Shown one piece after another: positions 16,823 to 24,998 of a DNA stretch of 64,000 bases. Every line of letters begins with the position of its first letter. Position 1 is the first letter of the stretch. The notes beneath the pieces were generated by a model, which was not told the DNA's origin, searched no databases, and saw only the letters and a list, made by a program, of their open reading frames with translations. Origin of the DNA: DATAPD01 sp036265385 (GTDB taxonomy: Bacteria; Acidobacteriota; Terriglobia; Terriglobales; Acidobacteriaceae); assembly GCA_036265385.1 (NCBI GenBank), contig DATAPD010000067.1, positions 186,001-250,000 of the forward strand, written 5' to 3'. The translations under genes were made by a program, and so were the position numbers.

Positions 16823-16879
16823 GCATATATTTGTGTTGATATGTATTCGAAATCGGCATACATTCGCTTAAGCATATGT
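16823..16879. promoter_or_regulatory. Candidate ArsR operator region (GCATAYRT repeats)
   Basis: Three direct copies of GCATAYRT (16823-16830, 16856-16863, 16872-16879) and a CATAT-N10-ATATG dyad (16824-16843) lie in the AT-rich divergent arsR/arsM intergenic region. The sequence stands out from its GC-rich surroundings. Confidence 0.45.
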
Positions 16880-16914
16880 TTAAACAGAGTAGTCATTAGC
16901 CGTTGGAGGCCTTC

Positions 16915-17703
16915 ATGAATTCATCGAAAATTCTTCAAGTCGTGCAGGACAAGTACGGTGCTATTGCCCGGGGCGAGCAGTCGGGCTGCGGTTGCGGATC
17001 GAAAGAAACTGTCGCCAATGCGATCGGTTATTCCCAGGAAGATCTCGCATTGGCCGGTGAGGGAAATCTCGGCCTCGGTTGCGGGAACCCTCTGGCGCTC
17101 GCCGAGATTGAGCCCGGCATGACAGTGCTCGATTTGGGCAGCGGCGCCGGATTTGACGCGTTTCTCTCCTGGAATAAAGTGGGGCCGGCGGGACGCGTCA
17201 TCGGCGTCGACATGACCGACGATATGCTCGGCCGCGCTCGCGAGAACGCGAAGAAGCTCGGAGCGACCAATGTCGAATTCCGCAAAGGGCAGATCGAGCA
17301 TCTCCCCGTGGATGACAGTTCCGTCGATCTCATCATTTCCAACTGTGTGATCAATCTCAGTCCCGACAAGCCGGCTGTGTTCCGGGAGATGCATCGTGTT
17401 CTCAAGCCCGGCGGACACTTCGCGGTAAGCGACATCGTGCTTCTCGCTGCGCTTCCCGATCACATTCGAAATGACGTGAGCGCCTACGTCGGGTGCATCT
17501 CAGGCGCCGAACTCATGCACGATTACGTGAGGCTTGCGTTCGAAGCGGGCTTTGAAGACGTGACCATTCCGCAGATCGCGTATGGCTCGAAGCTGGCAGC
17601 AGCTATCGCTCCGGAAGATCTGACACCCGAGCGTCGCGAGCTCCAGAATGTCGCCGCGCATGCGGTGGCTTCGATCAAGCTTCATGGCCGCAAGTCAGAC
17701 TGA
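16915..17703 (+). CDS. arsM: Arsenite S-adenosylmethionine methyltransferase (ArsM-like)
   Basis: A 262-aa class I methyltransferase with LDLGSGAGFDAF (SAM site), then VDMTDDML and the later SNCVINLSPDK and YVGCISGA stretches. Those two cysteines plus the N-terminal SGCGCGS are the expected As(III)-binding cysteines of ArsM, which methylates arsenite to volatile species in the cytosol. GGAGG 5 bases upstream supports ATG 16915 over the in-frame TTG at 16903. It is divergent from arsR. No arsenite efflux (arsB/acr3) or arsenate reductase gene lies in the window, so detoxification here would depend on methylation or genes elsewhere. Confidence 0.88.
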   Translation: MNSSKILQVVQDKYGAIARGEQSGCGCGSKETVANAIGYSQEDLALAGEGNLGLGCGNPLALAEIEPGMTVLDLGSGAGFDAFLSWNKVGPAGRVIGVDMTDDMLGRARENAKKLGATNVEFRKGQIEHLPVDDSSVDLIISNCVINLSPDKPAVFREMHRVLKPGGHFAVSDIVLLAALPDHIRNDVSAYVGCISGAELMHDYVRLAFEAGFEDVTIPQIAYGSKLAAAIAPEDLTPERRELQNVAAHAVASIKLHGRKSD

Positions 17704-17836
17704 GCGACGCGGCCTGGGTGTGAAAATACGGGCATTCGGCAGCGCTGGTTAGCCAATCGCGTTGATCAAGCGAAAGTTACTCTCGTCACCTGCCCTCTGT
17801 GACCATCCGGAGCTATGATCTGCGGAGAGATTGTCC

Positions 17837-18763
17837 ATGAAGCGGCTGCAGTTTTTAATTTCTCTGACGAACGATTCGAACGACTACCAGATCGAGCAGG
17901 CGGTAGCTGCCAAAGAAGCTGCTCAGCGTCTTAACGTGGACGTGCGCATCATGGTGGCGGACGATGACGGCATCACGCAGAGTCAGCAACTTTTAAAAGT
18001 CATCCAGTCTTCAACCGAAGCGCATCCGGATGCGATCATTCTTGAACCCGCCGGTTCGACCGCTTTGCCGCAAGTGGCGCGTGCCGCAGCAGCGGCCGGC
18101 ATGGGATGGGTGGTGATGCATCGCGAAGTCGATTACGTTGCTGAGCTTCGCCGCAGCTATCACGTTCCGGTTTTTGCCATAAGCGCCGACCAGGAGGAGA
18201 TTGGGCGCATACAAGGTCGTCAATTCGCCGCGCTGGCCCCACGCGGAGGCAACCTGCTTTACATTCATGGGCCAAACGAACAGTCCGCTGCAAGACAGCG
18301 GAGTGCAGGCATGATGGAGACCAAGCCGCGCGATTTGCAAGTGCGAATGTTAAAGGGGCATTGGACCGACACAAGCGCCTACAAAGCGATCACGGCGTGG
18401 CTGCGTCTTTCCACCTCGCGCGAGACCGAGGTTCATATTATCGGCGCGCAAGATGATTCCATGGCCATGGGAGCGCGTCGCGCATTCGAAGAACAAACAA
18501 CCGGCGCAGAACGCGAACGTTGGCTTAAGGTTCCTTTCACCGGTTGCGATGGCATGCCCAAGACCGGCCAGTCATGGGTACGGCAGGGCCTGATGGCTGC
18601 AACCGTCCATGTTCCCCCTGTCAGCGGCCTTGCTATGGAAATGCTGGTGAAATCCATCGAGCACGGATTGCAACCCGCGGAAAAGACTAAGACCGCCCCG
18701 CGATCGATTCCCGATCTCGATACGCTCTCGAAAGCCGGAGCCCTCAGCGCAGCCGCGCGTTAA
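17837..18763 (+). CDS. Periplasmic-binding-protein-like sugar-binding domain protein, no signal peptide
   Basis: A 308-aa protein of the type I periplasmic binding fold (Peripla_BP_4/LacI-like): alternating strand-helix units, DAIILEPAGSTALPQVARAAAAAG near residue 70, and FTGCDGMPKTGQSWVRQG near 240, typical of ribose-binding-like proteins. It has neither an N-terminal signal peptide nor a helix-turn-helix, so it is either a cytosolic sensor or an orphan. GGAGA 8 bases before ATG 17837 fixes the start. No permease or ATPase adjoins it. It follows arsM by 133 bases. Confidence 0.75.
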   Translation: MKRLQFLISLTNDSNDYQIEQAVAAKEAAQRLNVDVRIMVADDDGITQSQQLLKVIQSSTEAHPDAIILEPAGSTALPQVARAAAAAGMGWVVMHREVDYVAELRRSYHVPVFAISADQEEIGRIQGRQFAALAPRGGNLLYIHGPNEQSAARQRSAGMMETKPRDLQVRMLKGHWTDTSAYKAITAWLRLSTSRETEVHIIGAQDDSMAMGARRAFEEQTTGAERERWLKVPFTGCDGMPKTGQSWVRQGLMAATVHVPPVSGLAMEMLVKSIEHGLQPAEKTKTAPRSIPDLDTLSKAGALSAAAR

Positions 18764-18845
18764 TCCACCTCTTCAACTCCTGTGTTTGCGGCTTTGAAGC
18801 CGCCAAGCGTGAGATAATTTAGTTTCCTCAAGGAGAGCAGCACGC

Positions 18846-19130
18846 ATGCCTGATCGCACCGTTTTCTGCGCGAAATTGAAAAAAGAACTCCCCGGCCTAG
18901 ACGAACCACCCTTCGATACGGACTTCGGCCGCAAGATCTATGAAAACGTGTCCCAGGAAGCCTGGCGGCAATGGACAGAGTTCTGCAAAATGCTGCTCAA
19001 TGAATATCGTTTGAACCCGGCGCGGCGCGAAGATCAGGAAGTCATTGTCAAGCAGATGGATCAATTCTTCTTTGGTGAGGGTGCGGCGCCACCGTCCCAG
19101 TACGTTCCTCCAGCGGCCAGCAATCAATAG
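18846..19130 (+). CDS. yggX: Probable Fe(2+)-trafficking protein YggX
   Basis: A 94-aa protein matching the YggX family: N-terminal RTVFCAKLKKELPGLD with the conserved Cys, the YENVSQEAWRQW motif, and the MLLNEYRLN segment. The family protects iron-sulfur clusters from oxidation and may carry iron in the cytosol. The last 15 residues are an extra Pro-rich tail. AAGGAG lies 10-12 bases upstream of the ATG. Upstream, a perfect GCGGCT-ttga-AGCCGC hairpin (18788-18803) sits in the leader region. The isc operon lies 20 kb away, not adjacent. Confidence 0.9.
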   Translation: MPDRTVFCAKLKKELPGLDEPPFDTDFGRKIYENVSQEAWRQWTEFCKMLLNEYRLNPARREDQEVIVKQMDQFFFGEGAAPPSQYVPPAASNQ

Positions 19131-19139
19131 TTTTTACTG

Positions 19140-19886
19140 TCACTCCACTTGATAAACCGCGAACTGGCGCTCATTGTCTTTGATAAGTGCTTTTAGGCAC
19201 CCATCCCTCGTTTCAAGGCTAAAGCTGCGCGGACCGACATAGGCGAGGTAGATTGGCCGGGGCGCTTCCTTCATTGATTGCGCAATTCTCTGCAATGTTC
19301 GCTGAAACAGCGTGGCATCACACGGATCGAAAAAGAACAAGAAGAGCGGTTCTGGCGGGAGTTCGTATTCCGTGAAGTCGGTGAGGCATGGTTCGATGGC
19401 CCGGCACTTTTGCTGGCGGCTCTTAAAGTGACGTAAATTTGCGAGCGCCGTTTCGTGCAACTCGGGCGAAAACTCAAGGCCAACGATTTTGTGAAAGGGA
19501 TACTCCGAGGCCAGGAGCAGCGCGCGTCCCTTTCCCGATCCGTAATCGATGAACGTCAGTTCTTCAAAGCGAAACGGCAGCGCTGCCATTAGCGCACGGA
19601 AGCGCTCGGGTTCGATCGCGGCATAGTTGTTACCGTGAATCCAGTTCGCCGATTTGATCTGAAGATCGCTGAGATAGATCCAGCCCTGGAAGTCTCCTTC
19701 GGTATCGACGCCGTGCGCCAGATCAAACTCGCTTACAGGACGCTCATGACGCAGCTTTCTCGAGGCGCGATATTCCCTGACAAGATGTGCGGGCAACAGA
19801 ACACTCCGAGCCAAGGTTACGAGCACACCACGTTCTTCGATCGATTTGCGGATGCGCGGAAGAACGGTTCTGGAAATTCGCGGCAT
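19140..19886 (-). CDS. Class I SAM-dependent methyltransferase, substrate unknown
   Basis: A 248-aa protein with a Rossmann methyltransferase core: FIDYGSGKGRALLLAS (motif I, about residue 112), VGLEFS (motif II acidic end) and FLFFFDPCD (motif IV). The N-terminal 100 residues carry a basic helix region and an unassigned segment. Motif I with GSGKGR is shared by a set of bacterial methyltransferases of unknown target. It is convergent with yggX (10 bases apart) and probably monocistronic. Confidence 0.8.
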   Translation of the reverse strand: MPRISRTVLPRIRKSIEERGVLVTLARSVLLPAHLVREYRASRKLRHERPVSEFDLAHGVDTEGDFQGWIYLSDLQIKSANWIHGNNYAAIEPERFRALMAALPFRFEELTFIDYGSGKGRALLLASEYPFHKIVGLEFSPELHETALANLRHFKSRQQKCRAIEPCLTDFTEYELPPEPLFLFFFDPCDATLFQRTLQRIAQSMKEAPRPIYLAYVGPRSFSLETRDGCLKALIKDNERQFAVYQVE

Positions 19887-19965
19887 CAGGTGCGCGCCTC
19901 AGGAGTGCGAAGGTCGCGAAAAGTATAGCTGGCTCATTGTTCGAGCGTCGCCACAATACCAACAA

Positions 19966-20298
19966 TCAGGCTGCTTTGTTTCGGTCGCGTGCTTCGCGCT
20001 CTGCAGCAACGCGCTTCGATAAGAGCTTCTTCGCGCGCTCAAGGTCCGCGCGGCGAGTCTTCGAGAGCCCTTTGCCACCGCGGTTTATGAAGTAAGTGAG
20101 CATCCTCATGCCGGATGCTGCTCCCTTGGGCGAGACCTTCTTGGACGCCAGTGTGCGTGCAATCGTCGGAGCGTCTTTCGTGAATAAGCCTTCCGGCGGG
20201 AAGGTGGAAACGGTTTTAACCTTTGACACCCAGCGCCTGGGACTTTTCGTGGTTTTTCGGCGCGCACCCGTCGCGGTGGATTTCTTTCTCATAGCCAT
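19966..20298 (-). CDS. DUF3175-like small basic protein
   Basis: A 110-aa, Lys/Arg-rich protein. The core SPRRWVSKVKTVSTFPPEGLFTK followed by APTIARTLASKKVSPKG and RMLTYFINRGGKGLS matches the DUF3175 family as I remember it; no function is known. The charge suggests nucleic-acid contact. GGAGTGAAC before ATG 20298 sets the start; longer upstream starts to 20574 are open but lack support. Confidence 0.75.
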   Translation of the reverse strand: MAMRKKSTATGARRKTTKSPRRWVSKVKTVSTFPPEGLFTKDAPTIARTLASKKVSPKGAASGMRMLTYFINRGGKGLSKTRRADLERAKKLLSKRVAAEREARDRNKAA

Positions 20299-20446
20299 GT
20301 TCACTCCTTCGTAGCTATGAGATGTCAGTGGGAGTGACGTGTTTGCCAGCTTTAGATTCACGGCAATTGATACGTTAGGGAGCTGCAAGGAGAGAGACAA
20401 TCCCGGTGTAAACATTCTGCATCTCGTGTACTCGGATTTTCGTCCA

Positions 20447-20452
20447 TATACT
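20447..20452 (+). promoter_or_regulatory. -10 box (TATACT) before EamA transporter
   Basis: TATACT 14 bases before the GTG start at 20467, giving a predicted 5' leader of fewer than 10 bases. The 168 bases upstream, to the DUF3175 gene's start, contain no gene. Confidence 0.45.
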
Positions 20453-20466
20453 TTTCCCCTTGCATC

Positions 20467-21423
20467 GTGACGGAAGCCGAACGCCAGCATCGGTGGAGTG
20501 TCATCGTCGCCTTCGGACTGGTTTACCTGTTCTGGGGATCGACGTACCTTGGCATTGCCATCGCTGTCGAGCACATTCCGCCGGCCTTTATGTGCGGCAC
20601 TCGTTTTTTAATCGCCGGCATTCTGATGCTTGCGTTCCTCGCCCTCCGCGGCCGACGCATCTGGTATTCACCGCCGCAGCTCGCGAAGATGGCCGTGGTG
20701 GGCATTCTTCTCTTGATGGGCGGCAATCTGACTTTGTCTTATGCAGAGCAGCATGTGCCCTCGGGACTAGCCGCACTTTTGATCGCTGCGACACCGCTGT
20801 GGTTTCTGGTTCTTGATTCTTTGCTGCTTGGCGATCATCACATCTCAACGCGTGGGTTGGCTGGTTTGGGTCTGGGAATTGTCGGCGTATGTGTATTGCT
20901 ATGGCCCAAGCTGCAGGCAGTCAACTCCATCGGGCGCACGGAATTCTGGTGGTCGTTGAGCTTGCTGTTTGGGTCTTTTAGTTGGGCGCTTGGGTCCGTG
21001 TTGTCGAAGCGGTGGCCCTCGGGAGCCGACGATGCACTGAGCGCAACAGCGTGGCAGGTGACTTTCGCTGGCGCGGCCAACATGCTGTTCGCCGCAGCGG
21101 TCGGGGATTTCTCGCGTGTTGTCTGGAGTGCGCGCGGGATCGGTGCGGTGATCTATCTCGTAATTTGTGGATCCTGGATCGGCTACACCGCCTACATCTG
21201 GCTGCTCGAACATGTGCCGACTTCGAAAGTTGCGACGTATGCATACGTGAATCCAGTGGTCGCCGTGTTTCTGGGGTGGCTCGTGCTGCATGAGCGCGTG
21301 GACCACTACATTCTGCTGGGAAGCGCGATTGTGGTGGCGTCAGTCATTCTTGTTACCAGCGCGAAGATCAAGACGAAAACTGTGGCCGAGGAACTTCCGG
21401 CGGTCGAAGCAGCAGGGGACTAA
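20467..21423 (+). CDS. EamA/DMT-family exporter (YedA-like)
   Basis: A 318-aa inner-membrane protein with ten predicted TM helices in two EamA repeats. The first repeat starts FGLVYLFWGSTYLGIAIAVEHIPP, the signature of the YedA/RhaT-like drug/metabolite transporter branch; the second ends YAYVNPVVAVFLGWLVLHE. It probably exports an amino acid or other small metabolite. It starts at GTG 20467, since the family's N-terminus begins a few residues later. It is distinct from the second EamA gene at 35646. Confidence 0.88.
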   Translation: MTEAERQHRWSVIVAFGLVYLFWGSTYLGIAIAVEHIPPAFMCGTRFLIAGILMLAFLALRGRRIWYSPPQLAKMAVVGILLLMGGNLTLSYAEQHVPSGLAALLIAATPLWFLVLDSLLLGDHHISTRGLAGLGLGIVGVCVLLWPKLQAVNSIGRTEFWWSLSLLFGSFSWALGSVLSKRWPSGADDALSATAWQVTFAGAANMLFAAAVGDFSRVVWSARGIGAVIYLVICGSWIGYTAYIWLLEHVPTSKVATYAYVNPVVAVFLGWLVLHERVDHYILLGSAIVVASVILVTSAKIKTKTVAEELPAVEAAGD

Positions 21424-21484
21424 GCTCACTGGAAGCTGAACCATTCTTGCCGATTGGAGACAGAGCAGCGTTTGCTAGACTCCT

Positions 21485-22309
21485 GTGCGGGAGCCTGGCG
21501 GAGCGGTGGATTCAAGCATCATTGCAAAAGCTGTCATACCCGCTGCTGTTGCGGTCGTATTTGCACTCGCCAGAAAGTATTGGCCGGCAACAAAACCAGC
21601 TGACATTCCGGCGAACGTTGCTTCTATTGACGAGCTCTCAACCCGTTACCGCTACACGCAATGGATCGTCGGCGCGGGCATACTTGTCGTGATGGCAGTG
21701 GGTGGATGGGCGACCTTTCGAATTCTCTTAGCGCTAAACCGATTCTTCATTGCGCGCGAGGGTGTTGCACTTTTTCAGCGCGCGCCGGAGACAGCCATCT
21801 GGTTTTTCTTGCCACTTTTCGGGGGACTTACGCTGGCTTGGGATATCGTCCTCGGAATTTGGAGTGCACGCGGCGGGAGCGAGGAAGTGAAGTTGTATCG
21901 ATACTGGACGAATGCAAAGTGCGGCTTTGATTCAACCAGAGTTCTGCGGCTGATGGCGTTGGGGCTGGTGATACCGATTGGGATCGCCACCATCCTGGCG
22001 CTTCCAATGCACACCGTCTTTATGGAAGATCATGTCAATGTCGTGCGGTACGGCGCGTTTTCATCGCAGCGATATTCGTATTCCGACATCAAGGGACTTG
22101 CTCTTGTGCAAGGACGTCGATACAGGGATGGCTCATTTCATTCTGATTCCCATATTCTGATGCAGTTCGTGGACGGCCGAAGTTGGTCTTCTGAAGGTGG
22201 GCGAGAAGGTTTGCCGCCGGGCGATCCTGAACTGCTGGCGTTCCTCGCTGCAAAGACTGGTCTTGAAGTTCAAAAAGCGCAAACCGACGCGGATCTCCTC
22301 GTCAAATAA
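21485..22309 (+). CDS. Membrane protein of unknown function
   Basis: A 274-aa protein with about four hydrophobic segments (around residues 12-30, 60-82, 105-125 and 155-175) and a soluble C-terminal domain with an FMEDHVNVVRYGAFSSQRYSYSDI segment reminiscent of a bacterial PH-like fold. No family recognised. A TAGACT box at 21476-21481 would place transcription start near 21488, so translation may begin at the GTG at 21506 (VDSSIIAK) rather than GTG 21485. It is followed after 15 bases by the rhomboid gene. Confidence 0.65.
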   Translation: MREPGGAVDSSIIAKAVIPAAVAVVFALARKYWPATKPADIPANVASIDELSTRYRYTQWIVGAGILVVMAVGGWATFRILLALNRFFIAREGVALFQRAPETAIWFFLPLFGGLTLAWDIVLGIWSARGGSEEVKLYRYWTNAKCGFDSTRVLRLMALGLVIPIGIATILALPMHTVFMEDHVNVVRYGAFSSQRYSYSDIKGLALVQGRRYRDGSFHSDSHILMQFVDGRSWSSEGGREGLPPGDPELLAFLAAKTGLEVQKAQTDADLLVK

Positions 22310-22324
22310 GAACACATTCGCTGA

Positions 22325-23704
22325 ATGTCAGACTTTCCGGAAAAAACGTCGACAGAAGCATCTCCGCCACGCGGTCGGATTCCGCATCCGGTACTTACGA
22401 CTGCGCTGGCGGGCATTAATGTCCTGGTTTTTGCGGCGATGGTCTCGCGCACGCATTCGATAAACAGCTTCACTAATGATCAAGTGCTCGCGTGGGGCGC
22501 CGATTGGGGGCCACTCACTTTAGGCGGGCAGCCGTGGCGGGCACTCACCTCCACTTACGTGCACGGTGGAATCGTGCACATCGCTTTGAACATGTGGTGC
22601 CTGTGGAATCTGGGCATGCTGGCCGAGCCGATCTTCGGACGATTGGCCTTTTTCTTGATGTACACCGTTTGTGGAATTGCGGGCAGTATCCTGAGCCTTT
22701 TCATCAATCCGACGACAGTTTCAGTCGGCGCTTCAGGTGCGGTCTTCGGAATCGCGGGTGCGCTGATAGCCGCGCTCTACCTGGGTAAGCTCCCGGTTGA
22801 CCGGCGCGCGTTGCGACCCACTCTGAAAAGTCTAGTAAGTTTTGCTGGTTACAATTTGATATTCGGTTTCGCCGGCAATGCGGCCGGATTTGGGATCGAC
22901 AATAGCGCGCACATCGGCGGACTGGTCATGGGCCTAGCCATCGGTGCGTTGCTCGGACAGATTCTCGTTGAGCCTCGTCCGATCCGACGCCGCAATGAAG
23001 TTTTAGTATTTGTCGCCACTGCGGTGCTTCTGATTGTGGCCACTCTTGCATTGCAAAAGTCGCGTGGGTACGTCGCATTGCTGAATCGTGCGTCCGATGC
23101 GATTAAGAACAACAAACTGAACGATGCAGCCAAAGACCTTCAGCAAGTTATAGAGCGAAGCCCTAAAAACAATTTGGCTCTGGTGTTGTTGGGAAACGTG
23201 TACTTGCAGCAGAAGGATTATCCAAAAGCGGAAGGGGTACTCAAAAAGGCGGAAGCCAACGATCCCGGCAATCTTGGCGTTCAATACAATCTTGGACTTC
23301 TCTACGAAGCGACGGATCGCTTCGAACAAGCGCGCGTGATCTTTGAGCGGCTTACGCGAGAAAACTCTGAAGACGAAGATGCATGGGTTTTACTTGGAGC
23401 CGCGCTTGATGGACTTGGCCGAGAGACCGAAGCGATTCACGCTTACCAGAGGGCTGTTGGCATCAATCCCAATAACGCTGAAGCACACCGCGAACTCGGA
23501 CTGGCCCAGTTGAAGAGTAAGCAAGTTGATGCAGGCATCGCCTCTCTGAAGAAGTCACTCGATCTCGACCCCAAGAATCCGGAGACGTGGCGCAACCTCG
23601 GCACTGCTTACATTGCGGCCAACCGTCCGGATGAGGCAGCGAAGGCCTTCCAGAAATTCCACGAACTGCAAGGAACCTCACAAAATCCGGCAACGACTGA
23701 TTAG
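22325..23704 (+). CDS. Rhomboid-family intramembrane serine protease with TPR domain
   Basis: A 459-aa protein. The N-terminal half is a rhomboid: HIALNMWCLWNLG in the second core helix, VSVGASGAVFGIAGAL with the catalytic GASG Ser, and NSAHIGGLVMGLAIG with the catalytic His. The C-terminal half (about residues 265-455) carries five or so TPR units, with a seventh TM helix at the junction. Rhomboids cut membrane-embedded substrates; the TPR part probably recruits clients on one membrane face. It lies close behind the unknown membrane protein. Confidence 0.9.
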   Translation: MSDFPEKTSTEASPPRGRIPHPVLTTALAGINVLVFAAMVSRTHSINSFTNDQVLAWGADWGPLTLGGQPWRALTSTYVHGGIVHIALNMWCLWNLGMLAEPIFGRLAFFLMYTVCGIAGSILSLFINPTTVSVGASGAVFGIAGALIAALYLGKLPVDRRALRPTLKSLVSFAGYNLIFGFAGNAAGFGIDNSAHIGGLVMGLAIGALLGQILVEPRPIRRRNEVLVFVATAVLLIVATLALQKSRGYVALLNRASDAIKNNKLNDAAKDLQQVIERSPKNNLALVLLGNVYLQQKDYPKAEGVLKKAEANDPGNLGVQYNLGLLYEATDRFEQARVIFERLTRENSEDEDAWVLLGAALDGLGRETEAIHAYQRAVGINPNNAEAHRELGLAQLKSKQVDAGIASLKKSLDLDPKNPETWRNLGTAYIAANRPDEAAKAFQKFHELQGTSQNPATTD

Positions 23705-23723
23705 GGCTGGCCTGCAACAGACG

Positions 23724-24071
23724 TCACCGGCTGGCATAAGATTCTATTGATGATTGATTGACTCTCCGGCGAAAGGTATCTTTGCGCCCCAGGTCTCGGC
23801 CAAATTCTTGCCAGCGTCGATTGCGAGATTCGATCAGCCAAATCTTCTTCGAACGTTTCCAGCCTTTCAATTGCTTCTCGCGGTCGATCGCTTTGCGGAC
23901 GTCATCGAAAGATTCTAAGTAAACAAGTCGGTCACAATGGTATTTGCTGGCGAAGCCTTCAAATGGTCCACTCTTGTGTTCCCAAACCCGTCTCTCGATG
24001 TTGTTCGTCATGCCGATGTAGAGCGTACCGCTTAGGCTCGCGATGATGTAGACCCAGTATTTACGGTACAT
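23724..24071 (-). CDS. GIY-YIG nuclease superfamily protein
   Basis: A 115-aa stand-alone GIY-YIG domain. It has YWVYIIASLSGTLYIGMTNNIERR (the GIY...YIG motif in YVYII/YIG form with the conserved Arg), HKSGPFEGFASKYHCDRLVY and the EREKQLKGW-like block with the catalytic Glu region. This is the YhbQ/UPF0213-like type common in acidobacteria; biological role is unclear. ATG 24071 gives the standard N-terminus; the in-frame upstream extension to 24140 is unlikely. It is convergent with the rhomboid gene. Confidence 0.85.
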   Translation of the reverse strand: MYRKYWVYIIASLSGTLYIGMTNNIERRVWEHKSGPFEGFASKYHCDRLVYLESFDDVRKAIDREKQLKGWKRSKKIWLIESRNRRWQEFGRDLGRKDTFRRRVNQSSIESYASR

Positions 24072-24194
24072 GGTGAAACACCCGCCAATGCTCGTTGCAC
24101 TGCCTGCAGGCAAGCGGTTCTTCGACTTCGCATGTCTCACGCTTTGCGTGAAACATGCTTCGCTCAGGATGACAAATGGATAAACAAGCGGTCC

Positions 24195-24845
24195 CTACTC
24201 TTCTTCGTCGCTGACCAGGTCAACAGCGCGGCCCCGCACCGTGAAAGTTACTTTCTGATCTCCGGGGTCAAACGTTACGCGAACCGGCGTGCGTTGCCAT
24301 TCCGGTGGAGAACACTCTGAGTCTGGTTCGGCATCGCCGCTGGCGTCGCCGAGAGCTTTGCGCAGAATGGGTTTACGACGGCCAAGTTGGGCCACGACAG
24401 CAAATAACTTCTGTCCATCGTCGGAGACTCCGCAGTAAGCGACGTAGTCACGAAACCAGATTGCCTGGGAGTAGAACGCGTCGAACTCGGGCAAAGCCAC
24501 TTGGGAGACGCGGCCAGTCACACGATCGACAAGTAACCATCCACCGCGCTGCCACTGCCATCGAGGTGCGGGGGAGTTGTCGGCTGGGAGATTGTCATTC
24601 AGTCGAAACGCACGGCGTACCACGAACAGACGTTCGGTGACGTCATGAGGTGGACCGAGGGTGTACTCCTTGAGGCGGGTGTCGACGTACAAAGGTCGTA
24701 CCTTGAGATCGATCGGTTTTGTTCCATCAGGGTTCCACTTGACGGAGGCCCACTTGCCGAAAGAAATCACATGGGGCTTCGAAACGGCATAAGAAGGTCG
24801 GATAAAAGAACTAATGGTCAACAAGATAACAAGATAATTGCGCAT
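24195..24845 (-). CDS. Secreted hypothetical protein
   Basis: A 216-aa protein with a probable signal peptide (MRNYLVILLTISSFIRPSYA). The mature part is beta-rich with Trp-rich segments (WQWQRGGWLLVDRVTG) and ends in an acidic tail. No family recognised. It has no close operon partner: the GIY-YIG gene starts 124 bases away on the same strand, and the divergent regulator begins 153 bases beyond its start. Confidence 0.6.
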   Translation of the reverse strand: MRNYLVILLTISSFIRPSYAVSKPHVISFGKWASVKWNPDGTKPIDLKVRPLYVDTRLKEYTLGPPHDVTERLFVVRRAFRLNDNLPADNSPAPRWQWQRGGWLLVDRVTGRVSQVALPEFDAFYSQAIWFRDYVAYCGVSDDGQKLFAVVAQLGRRKPILRKALGDASGDAEPDSECSPPEWQRTPVRVTFDPGDQKVTFTVRGRAVDLVSDEEE

Positions 24846-24948
24846 AGCCCGAGGCTAGGGAGACACGGTCCGTACCACAAGGGCAAGGCTCACAAATTAA
24901 TTCCAAATTCCCCAAAAAGGAAACGGAGCGAAATCCAAAAAATCCCGT

Positions 24949-24954
24949 TACAAT
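24949..24954 (+). promoter_or_regulatory. -10 box (TACAAT) of response-regulator gene
   Basis: TACAAT 44 bases before the TTG start at 24999, in an AT-richer stretch between divergent genes. No convincing -35 element was found. Confidence 0.4.
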
Positions 24955-24998
24955 AACCTTAACGTTGTACTGGACAGCAAGTCCGGGAAAGTGCCGTT

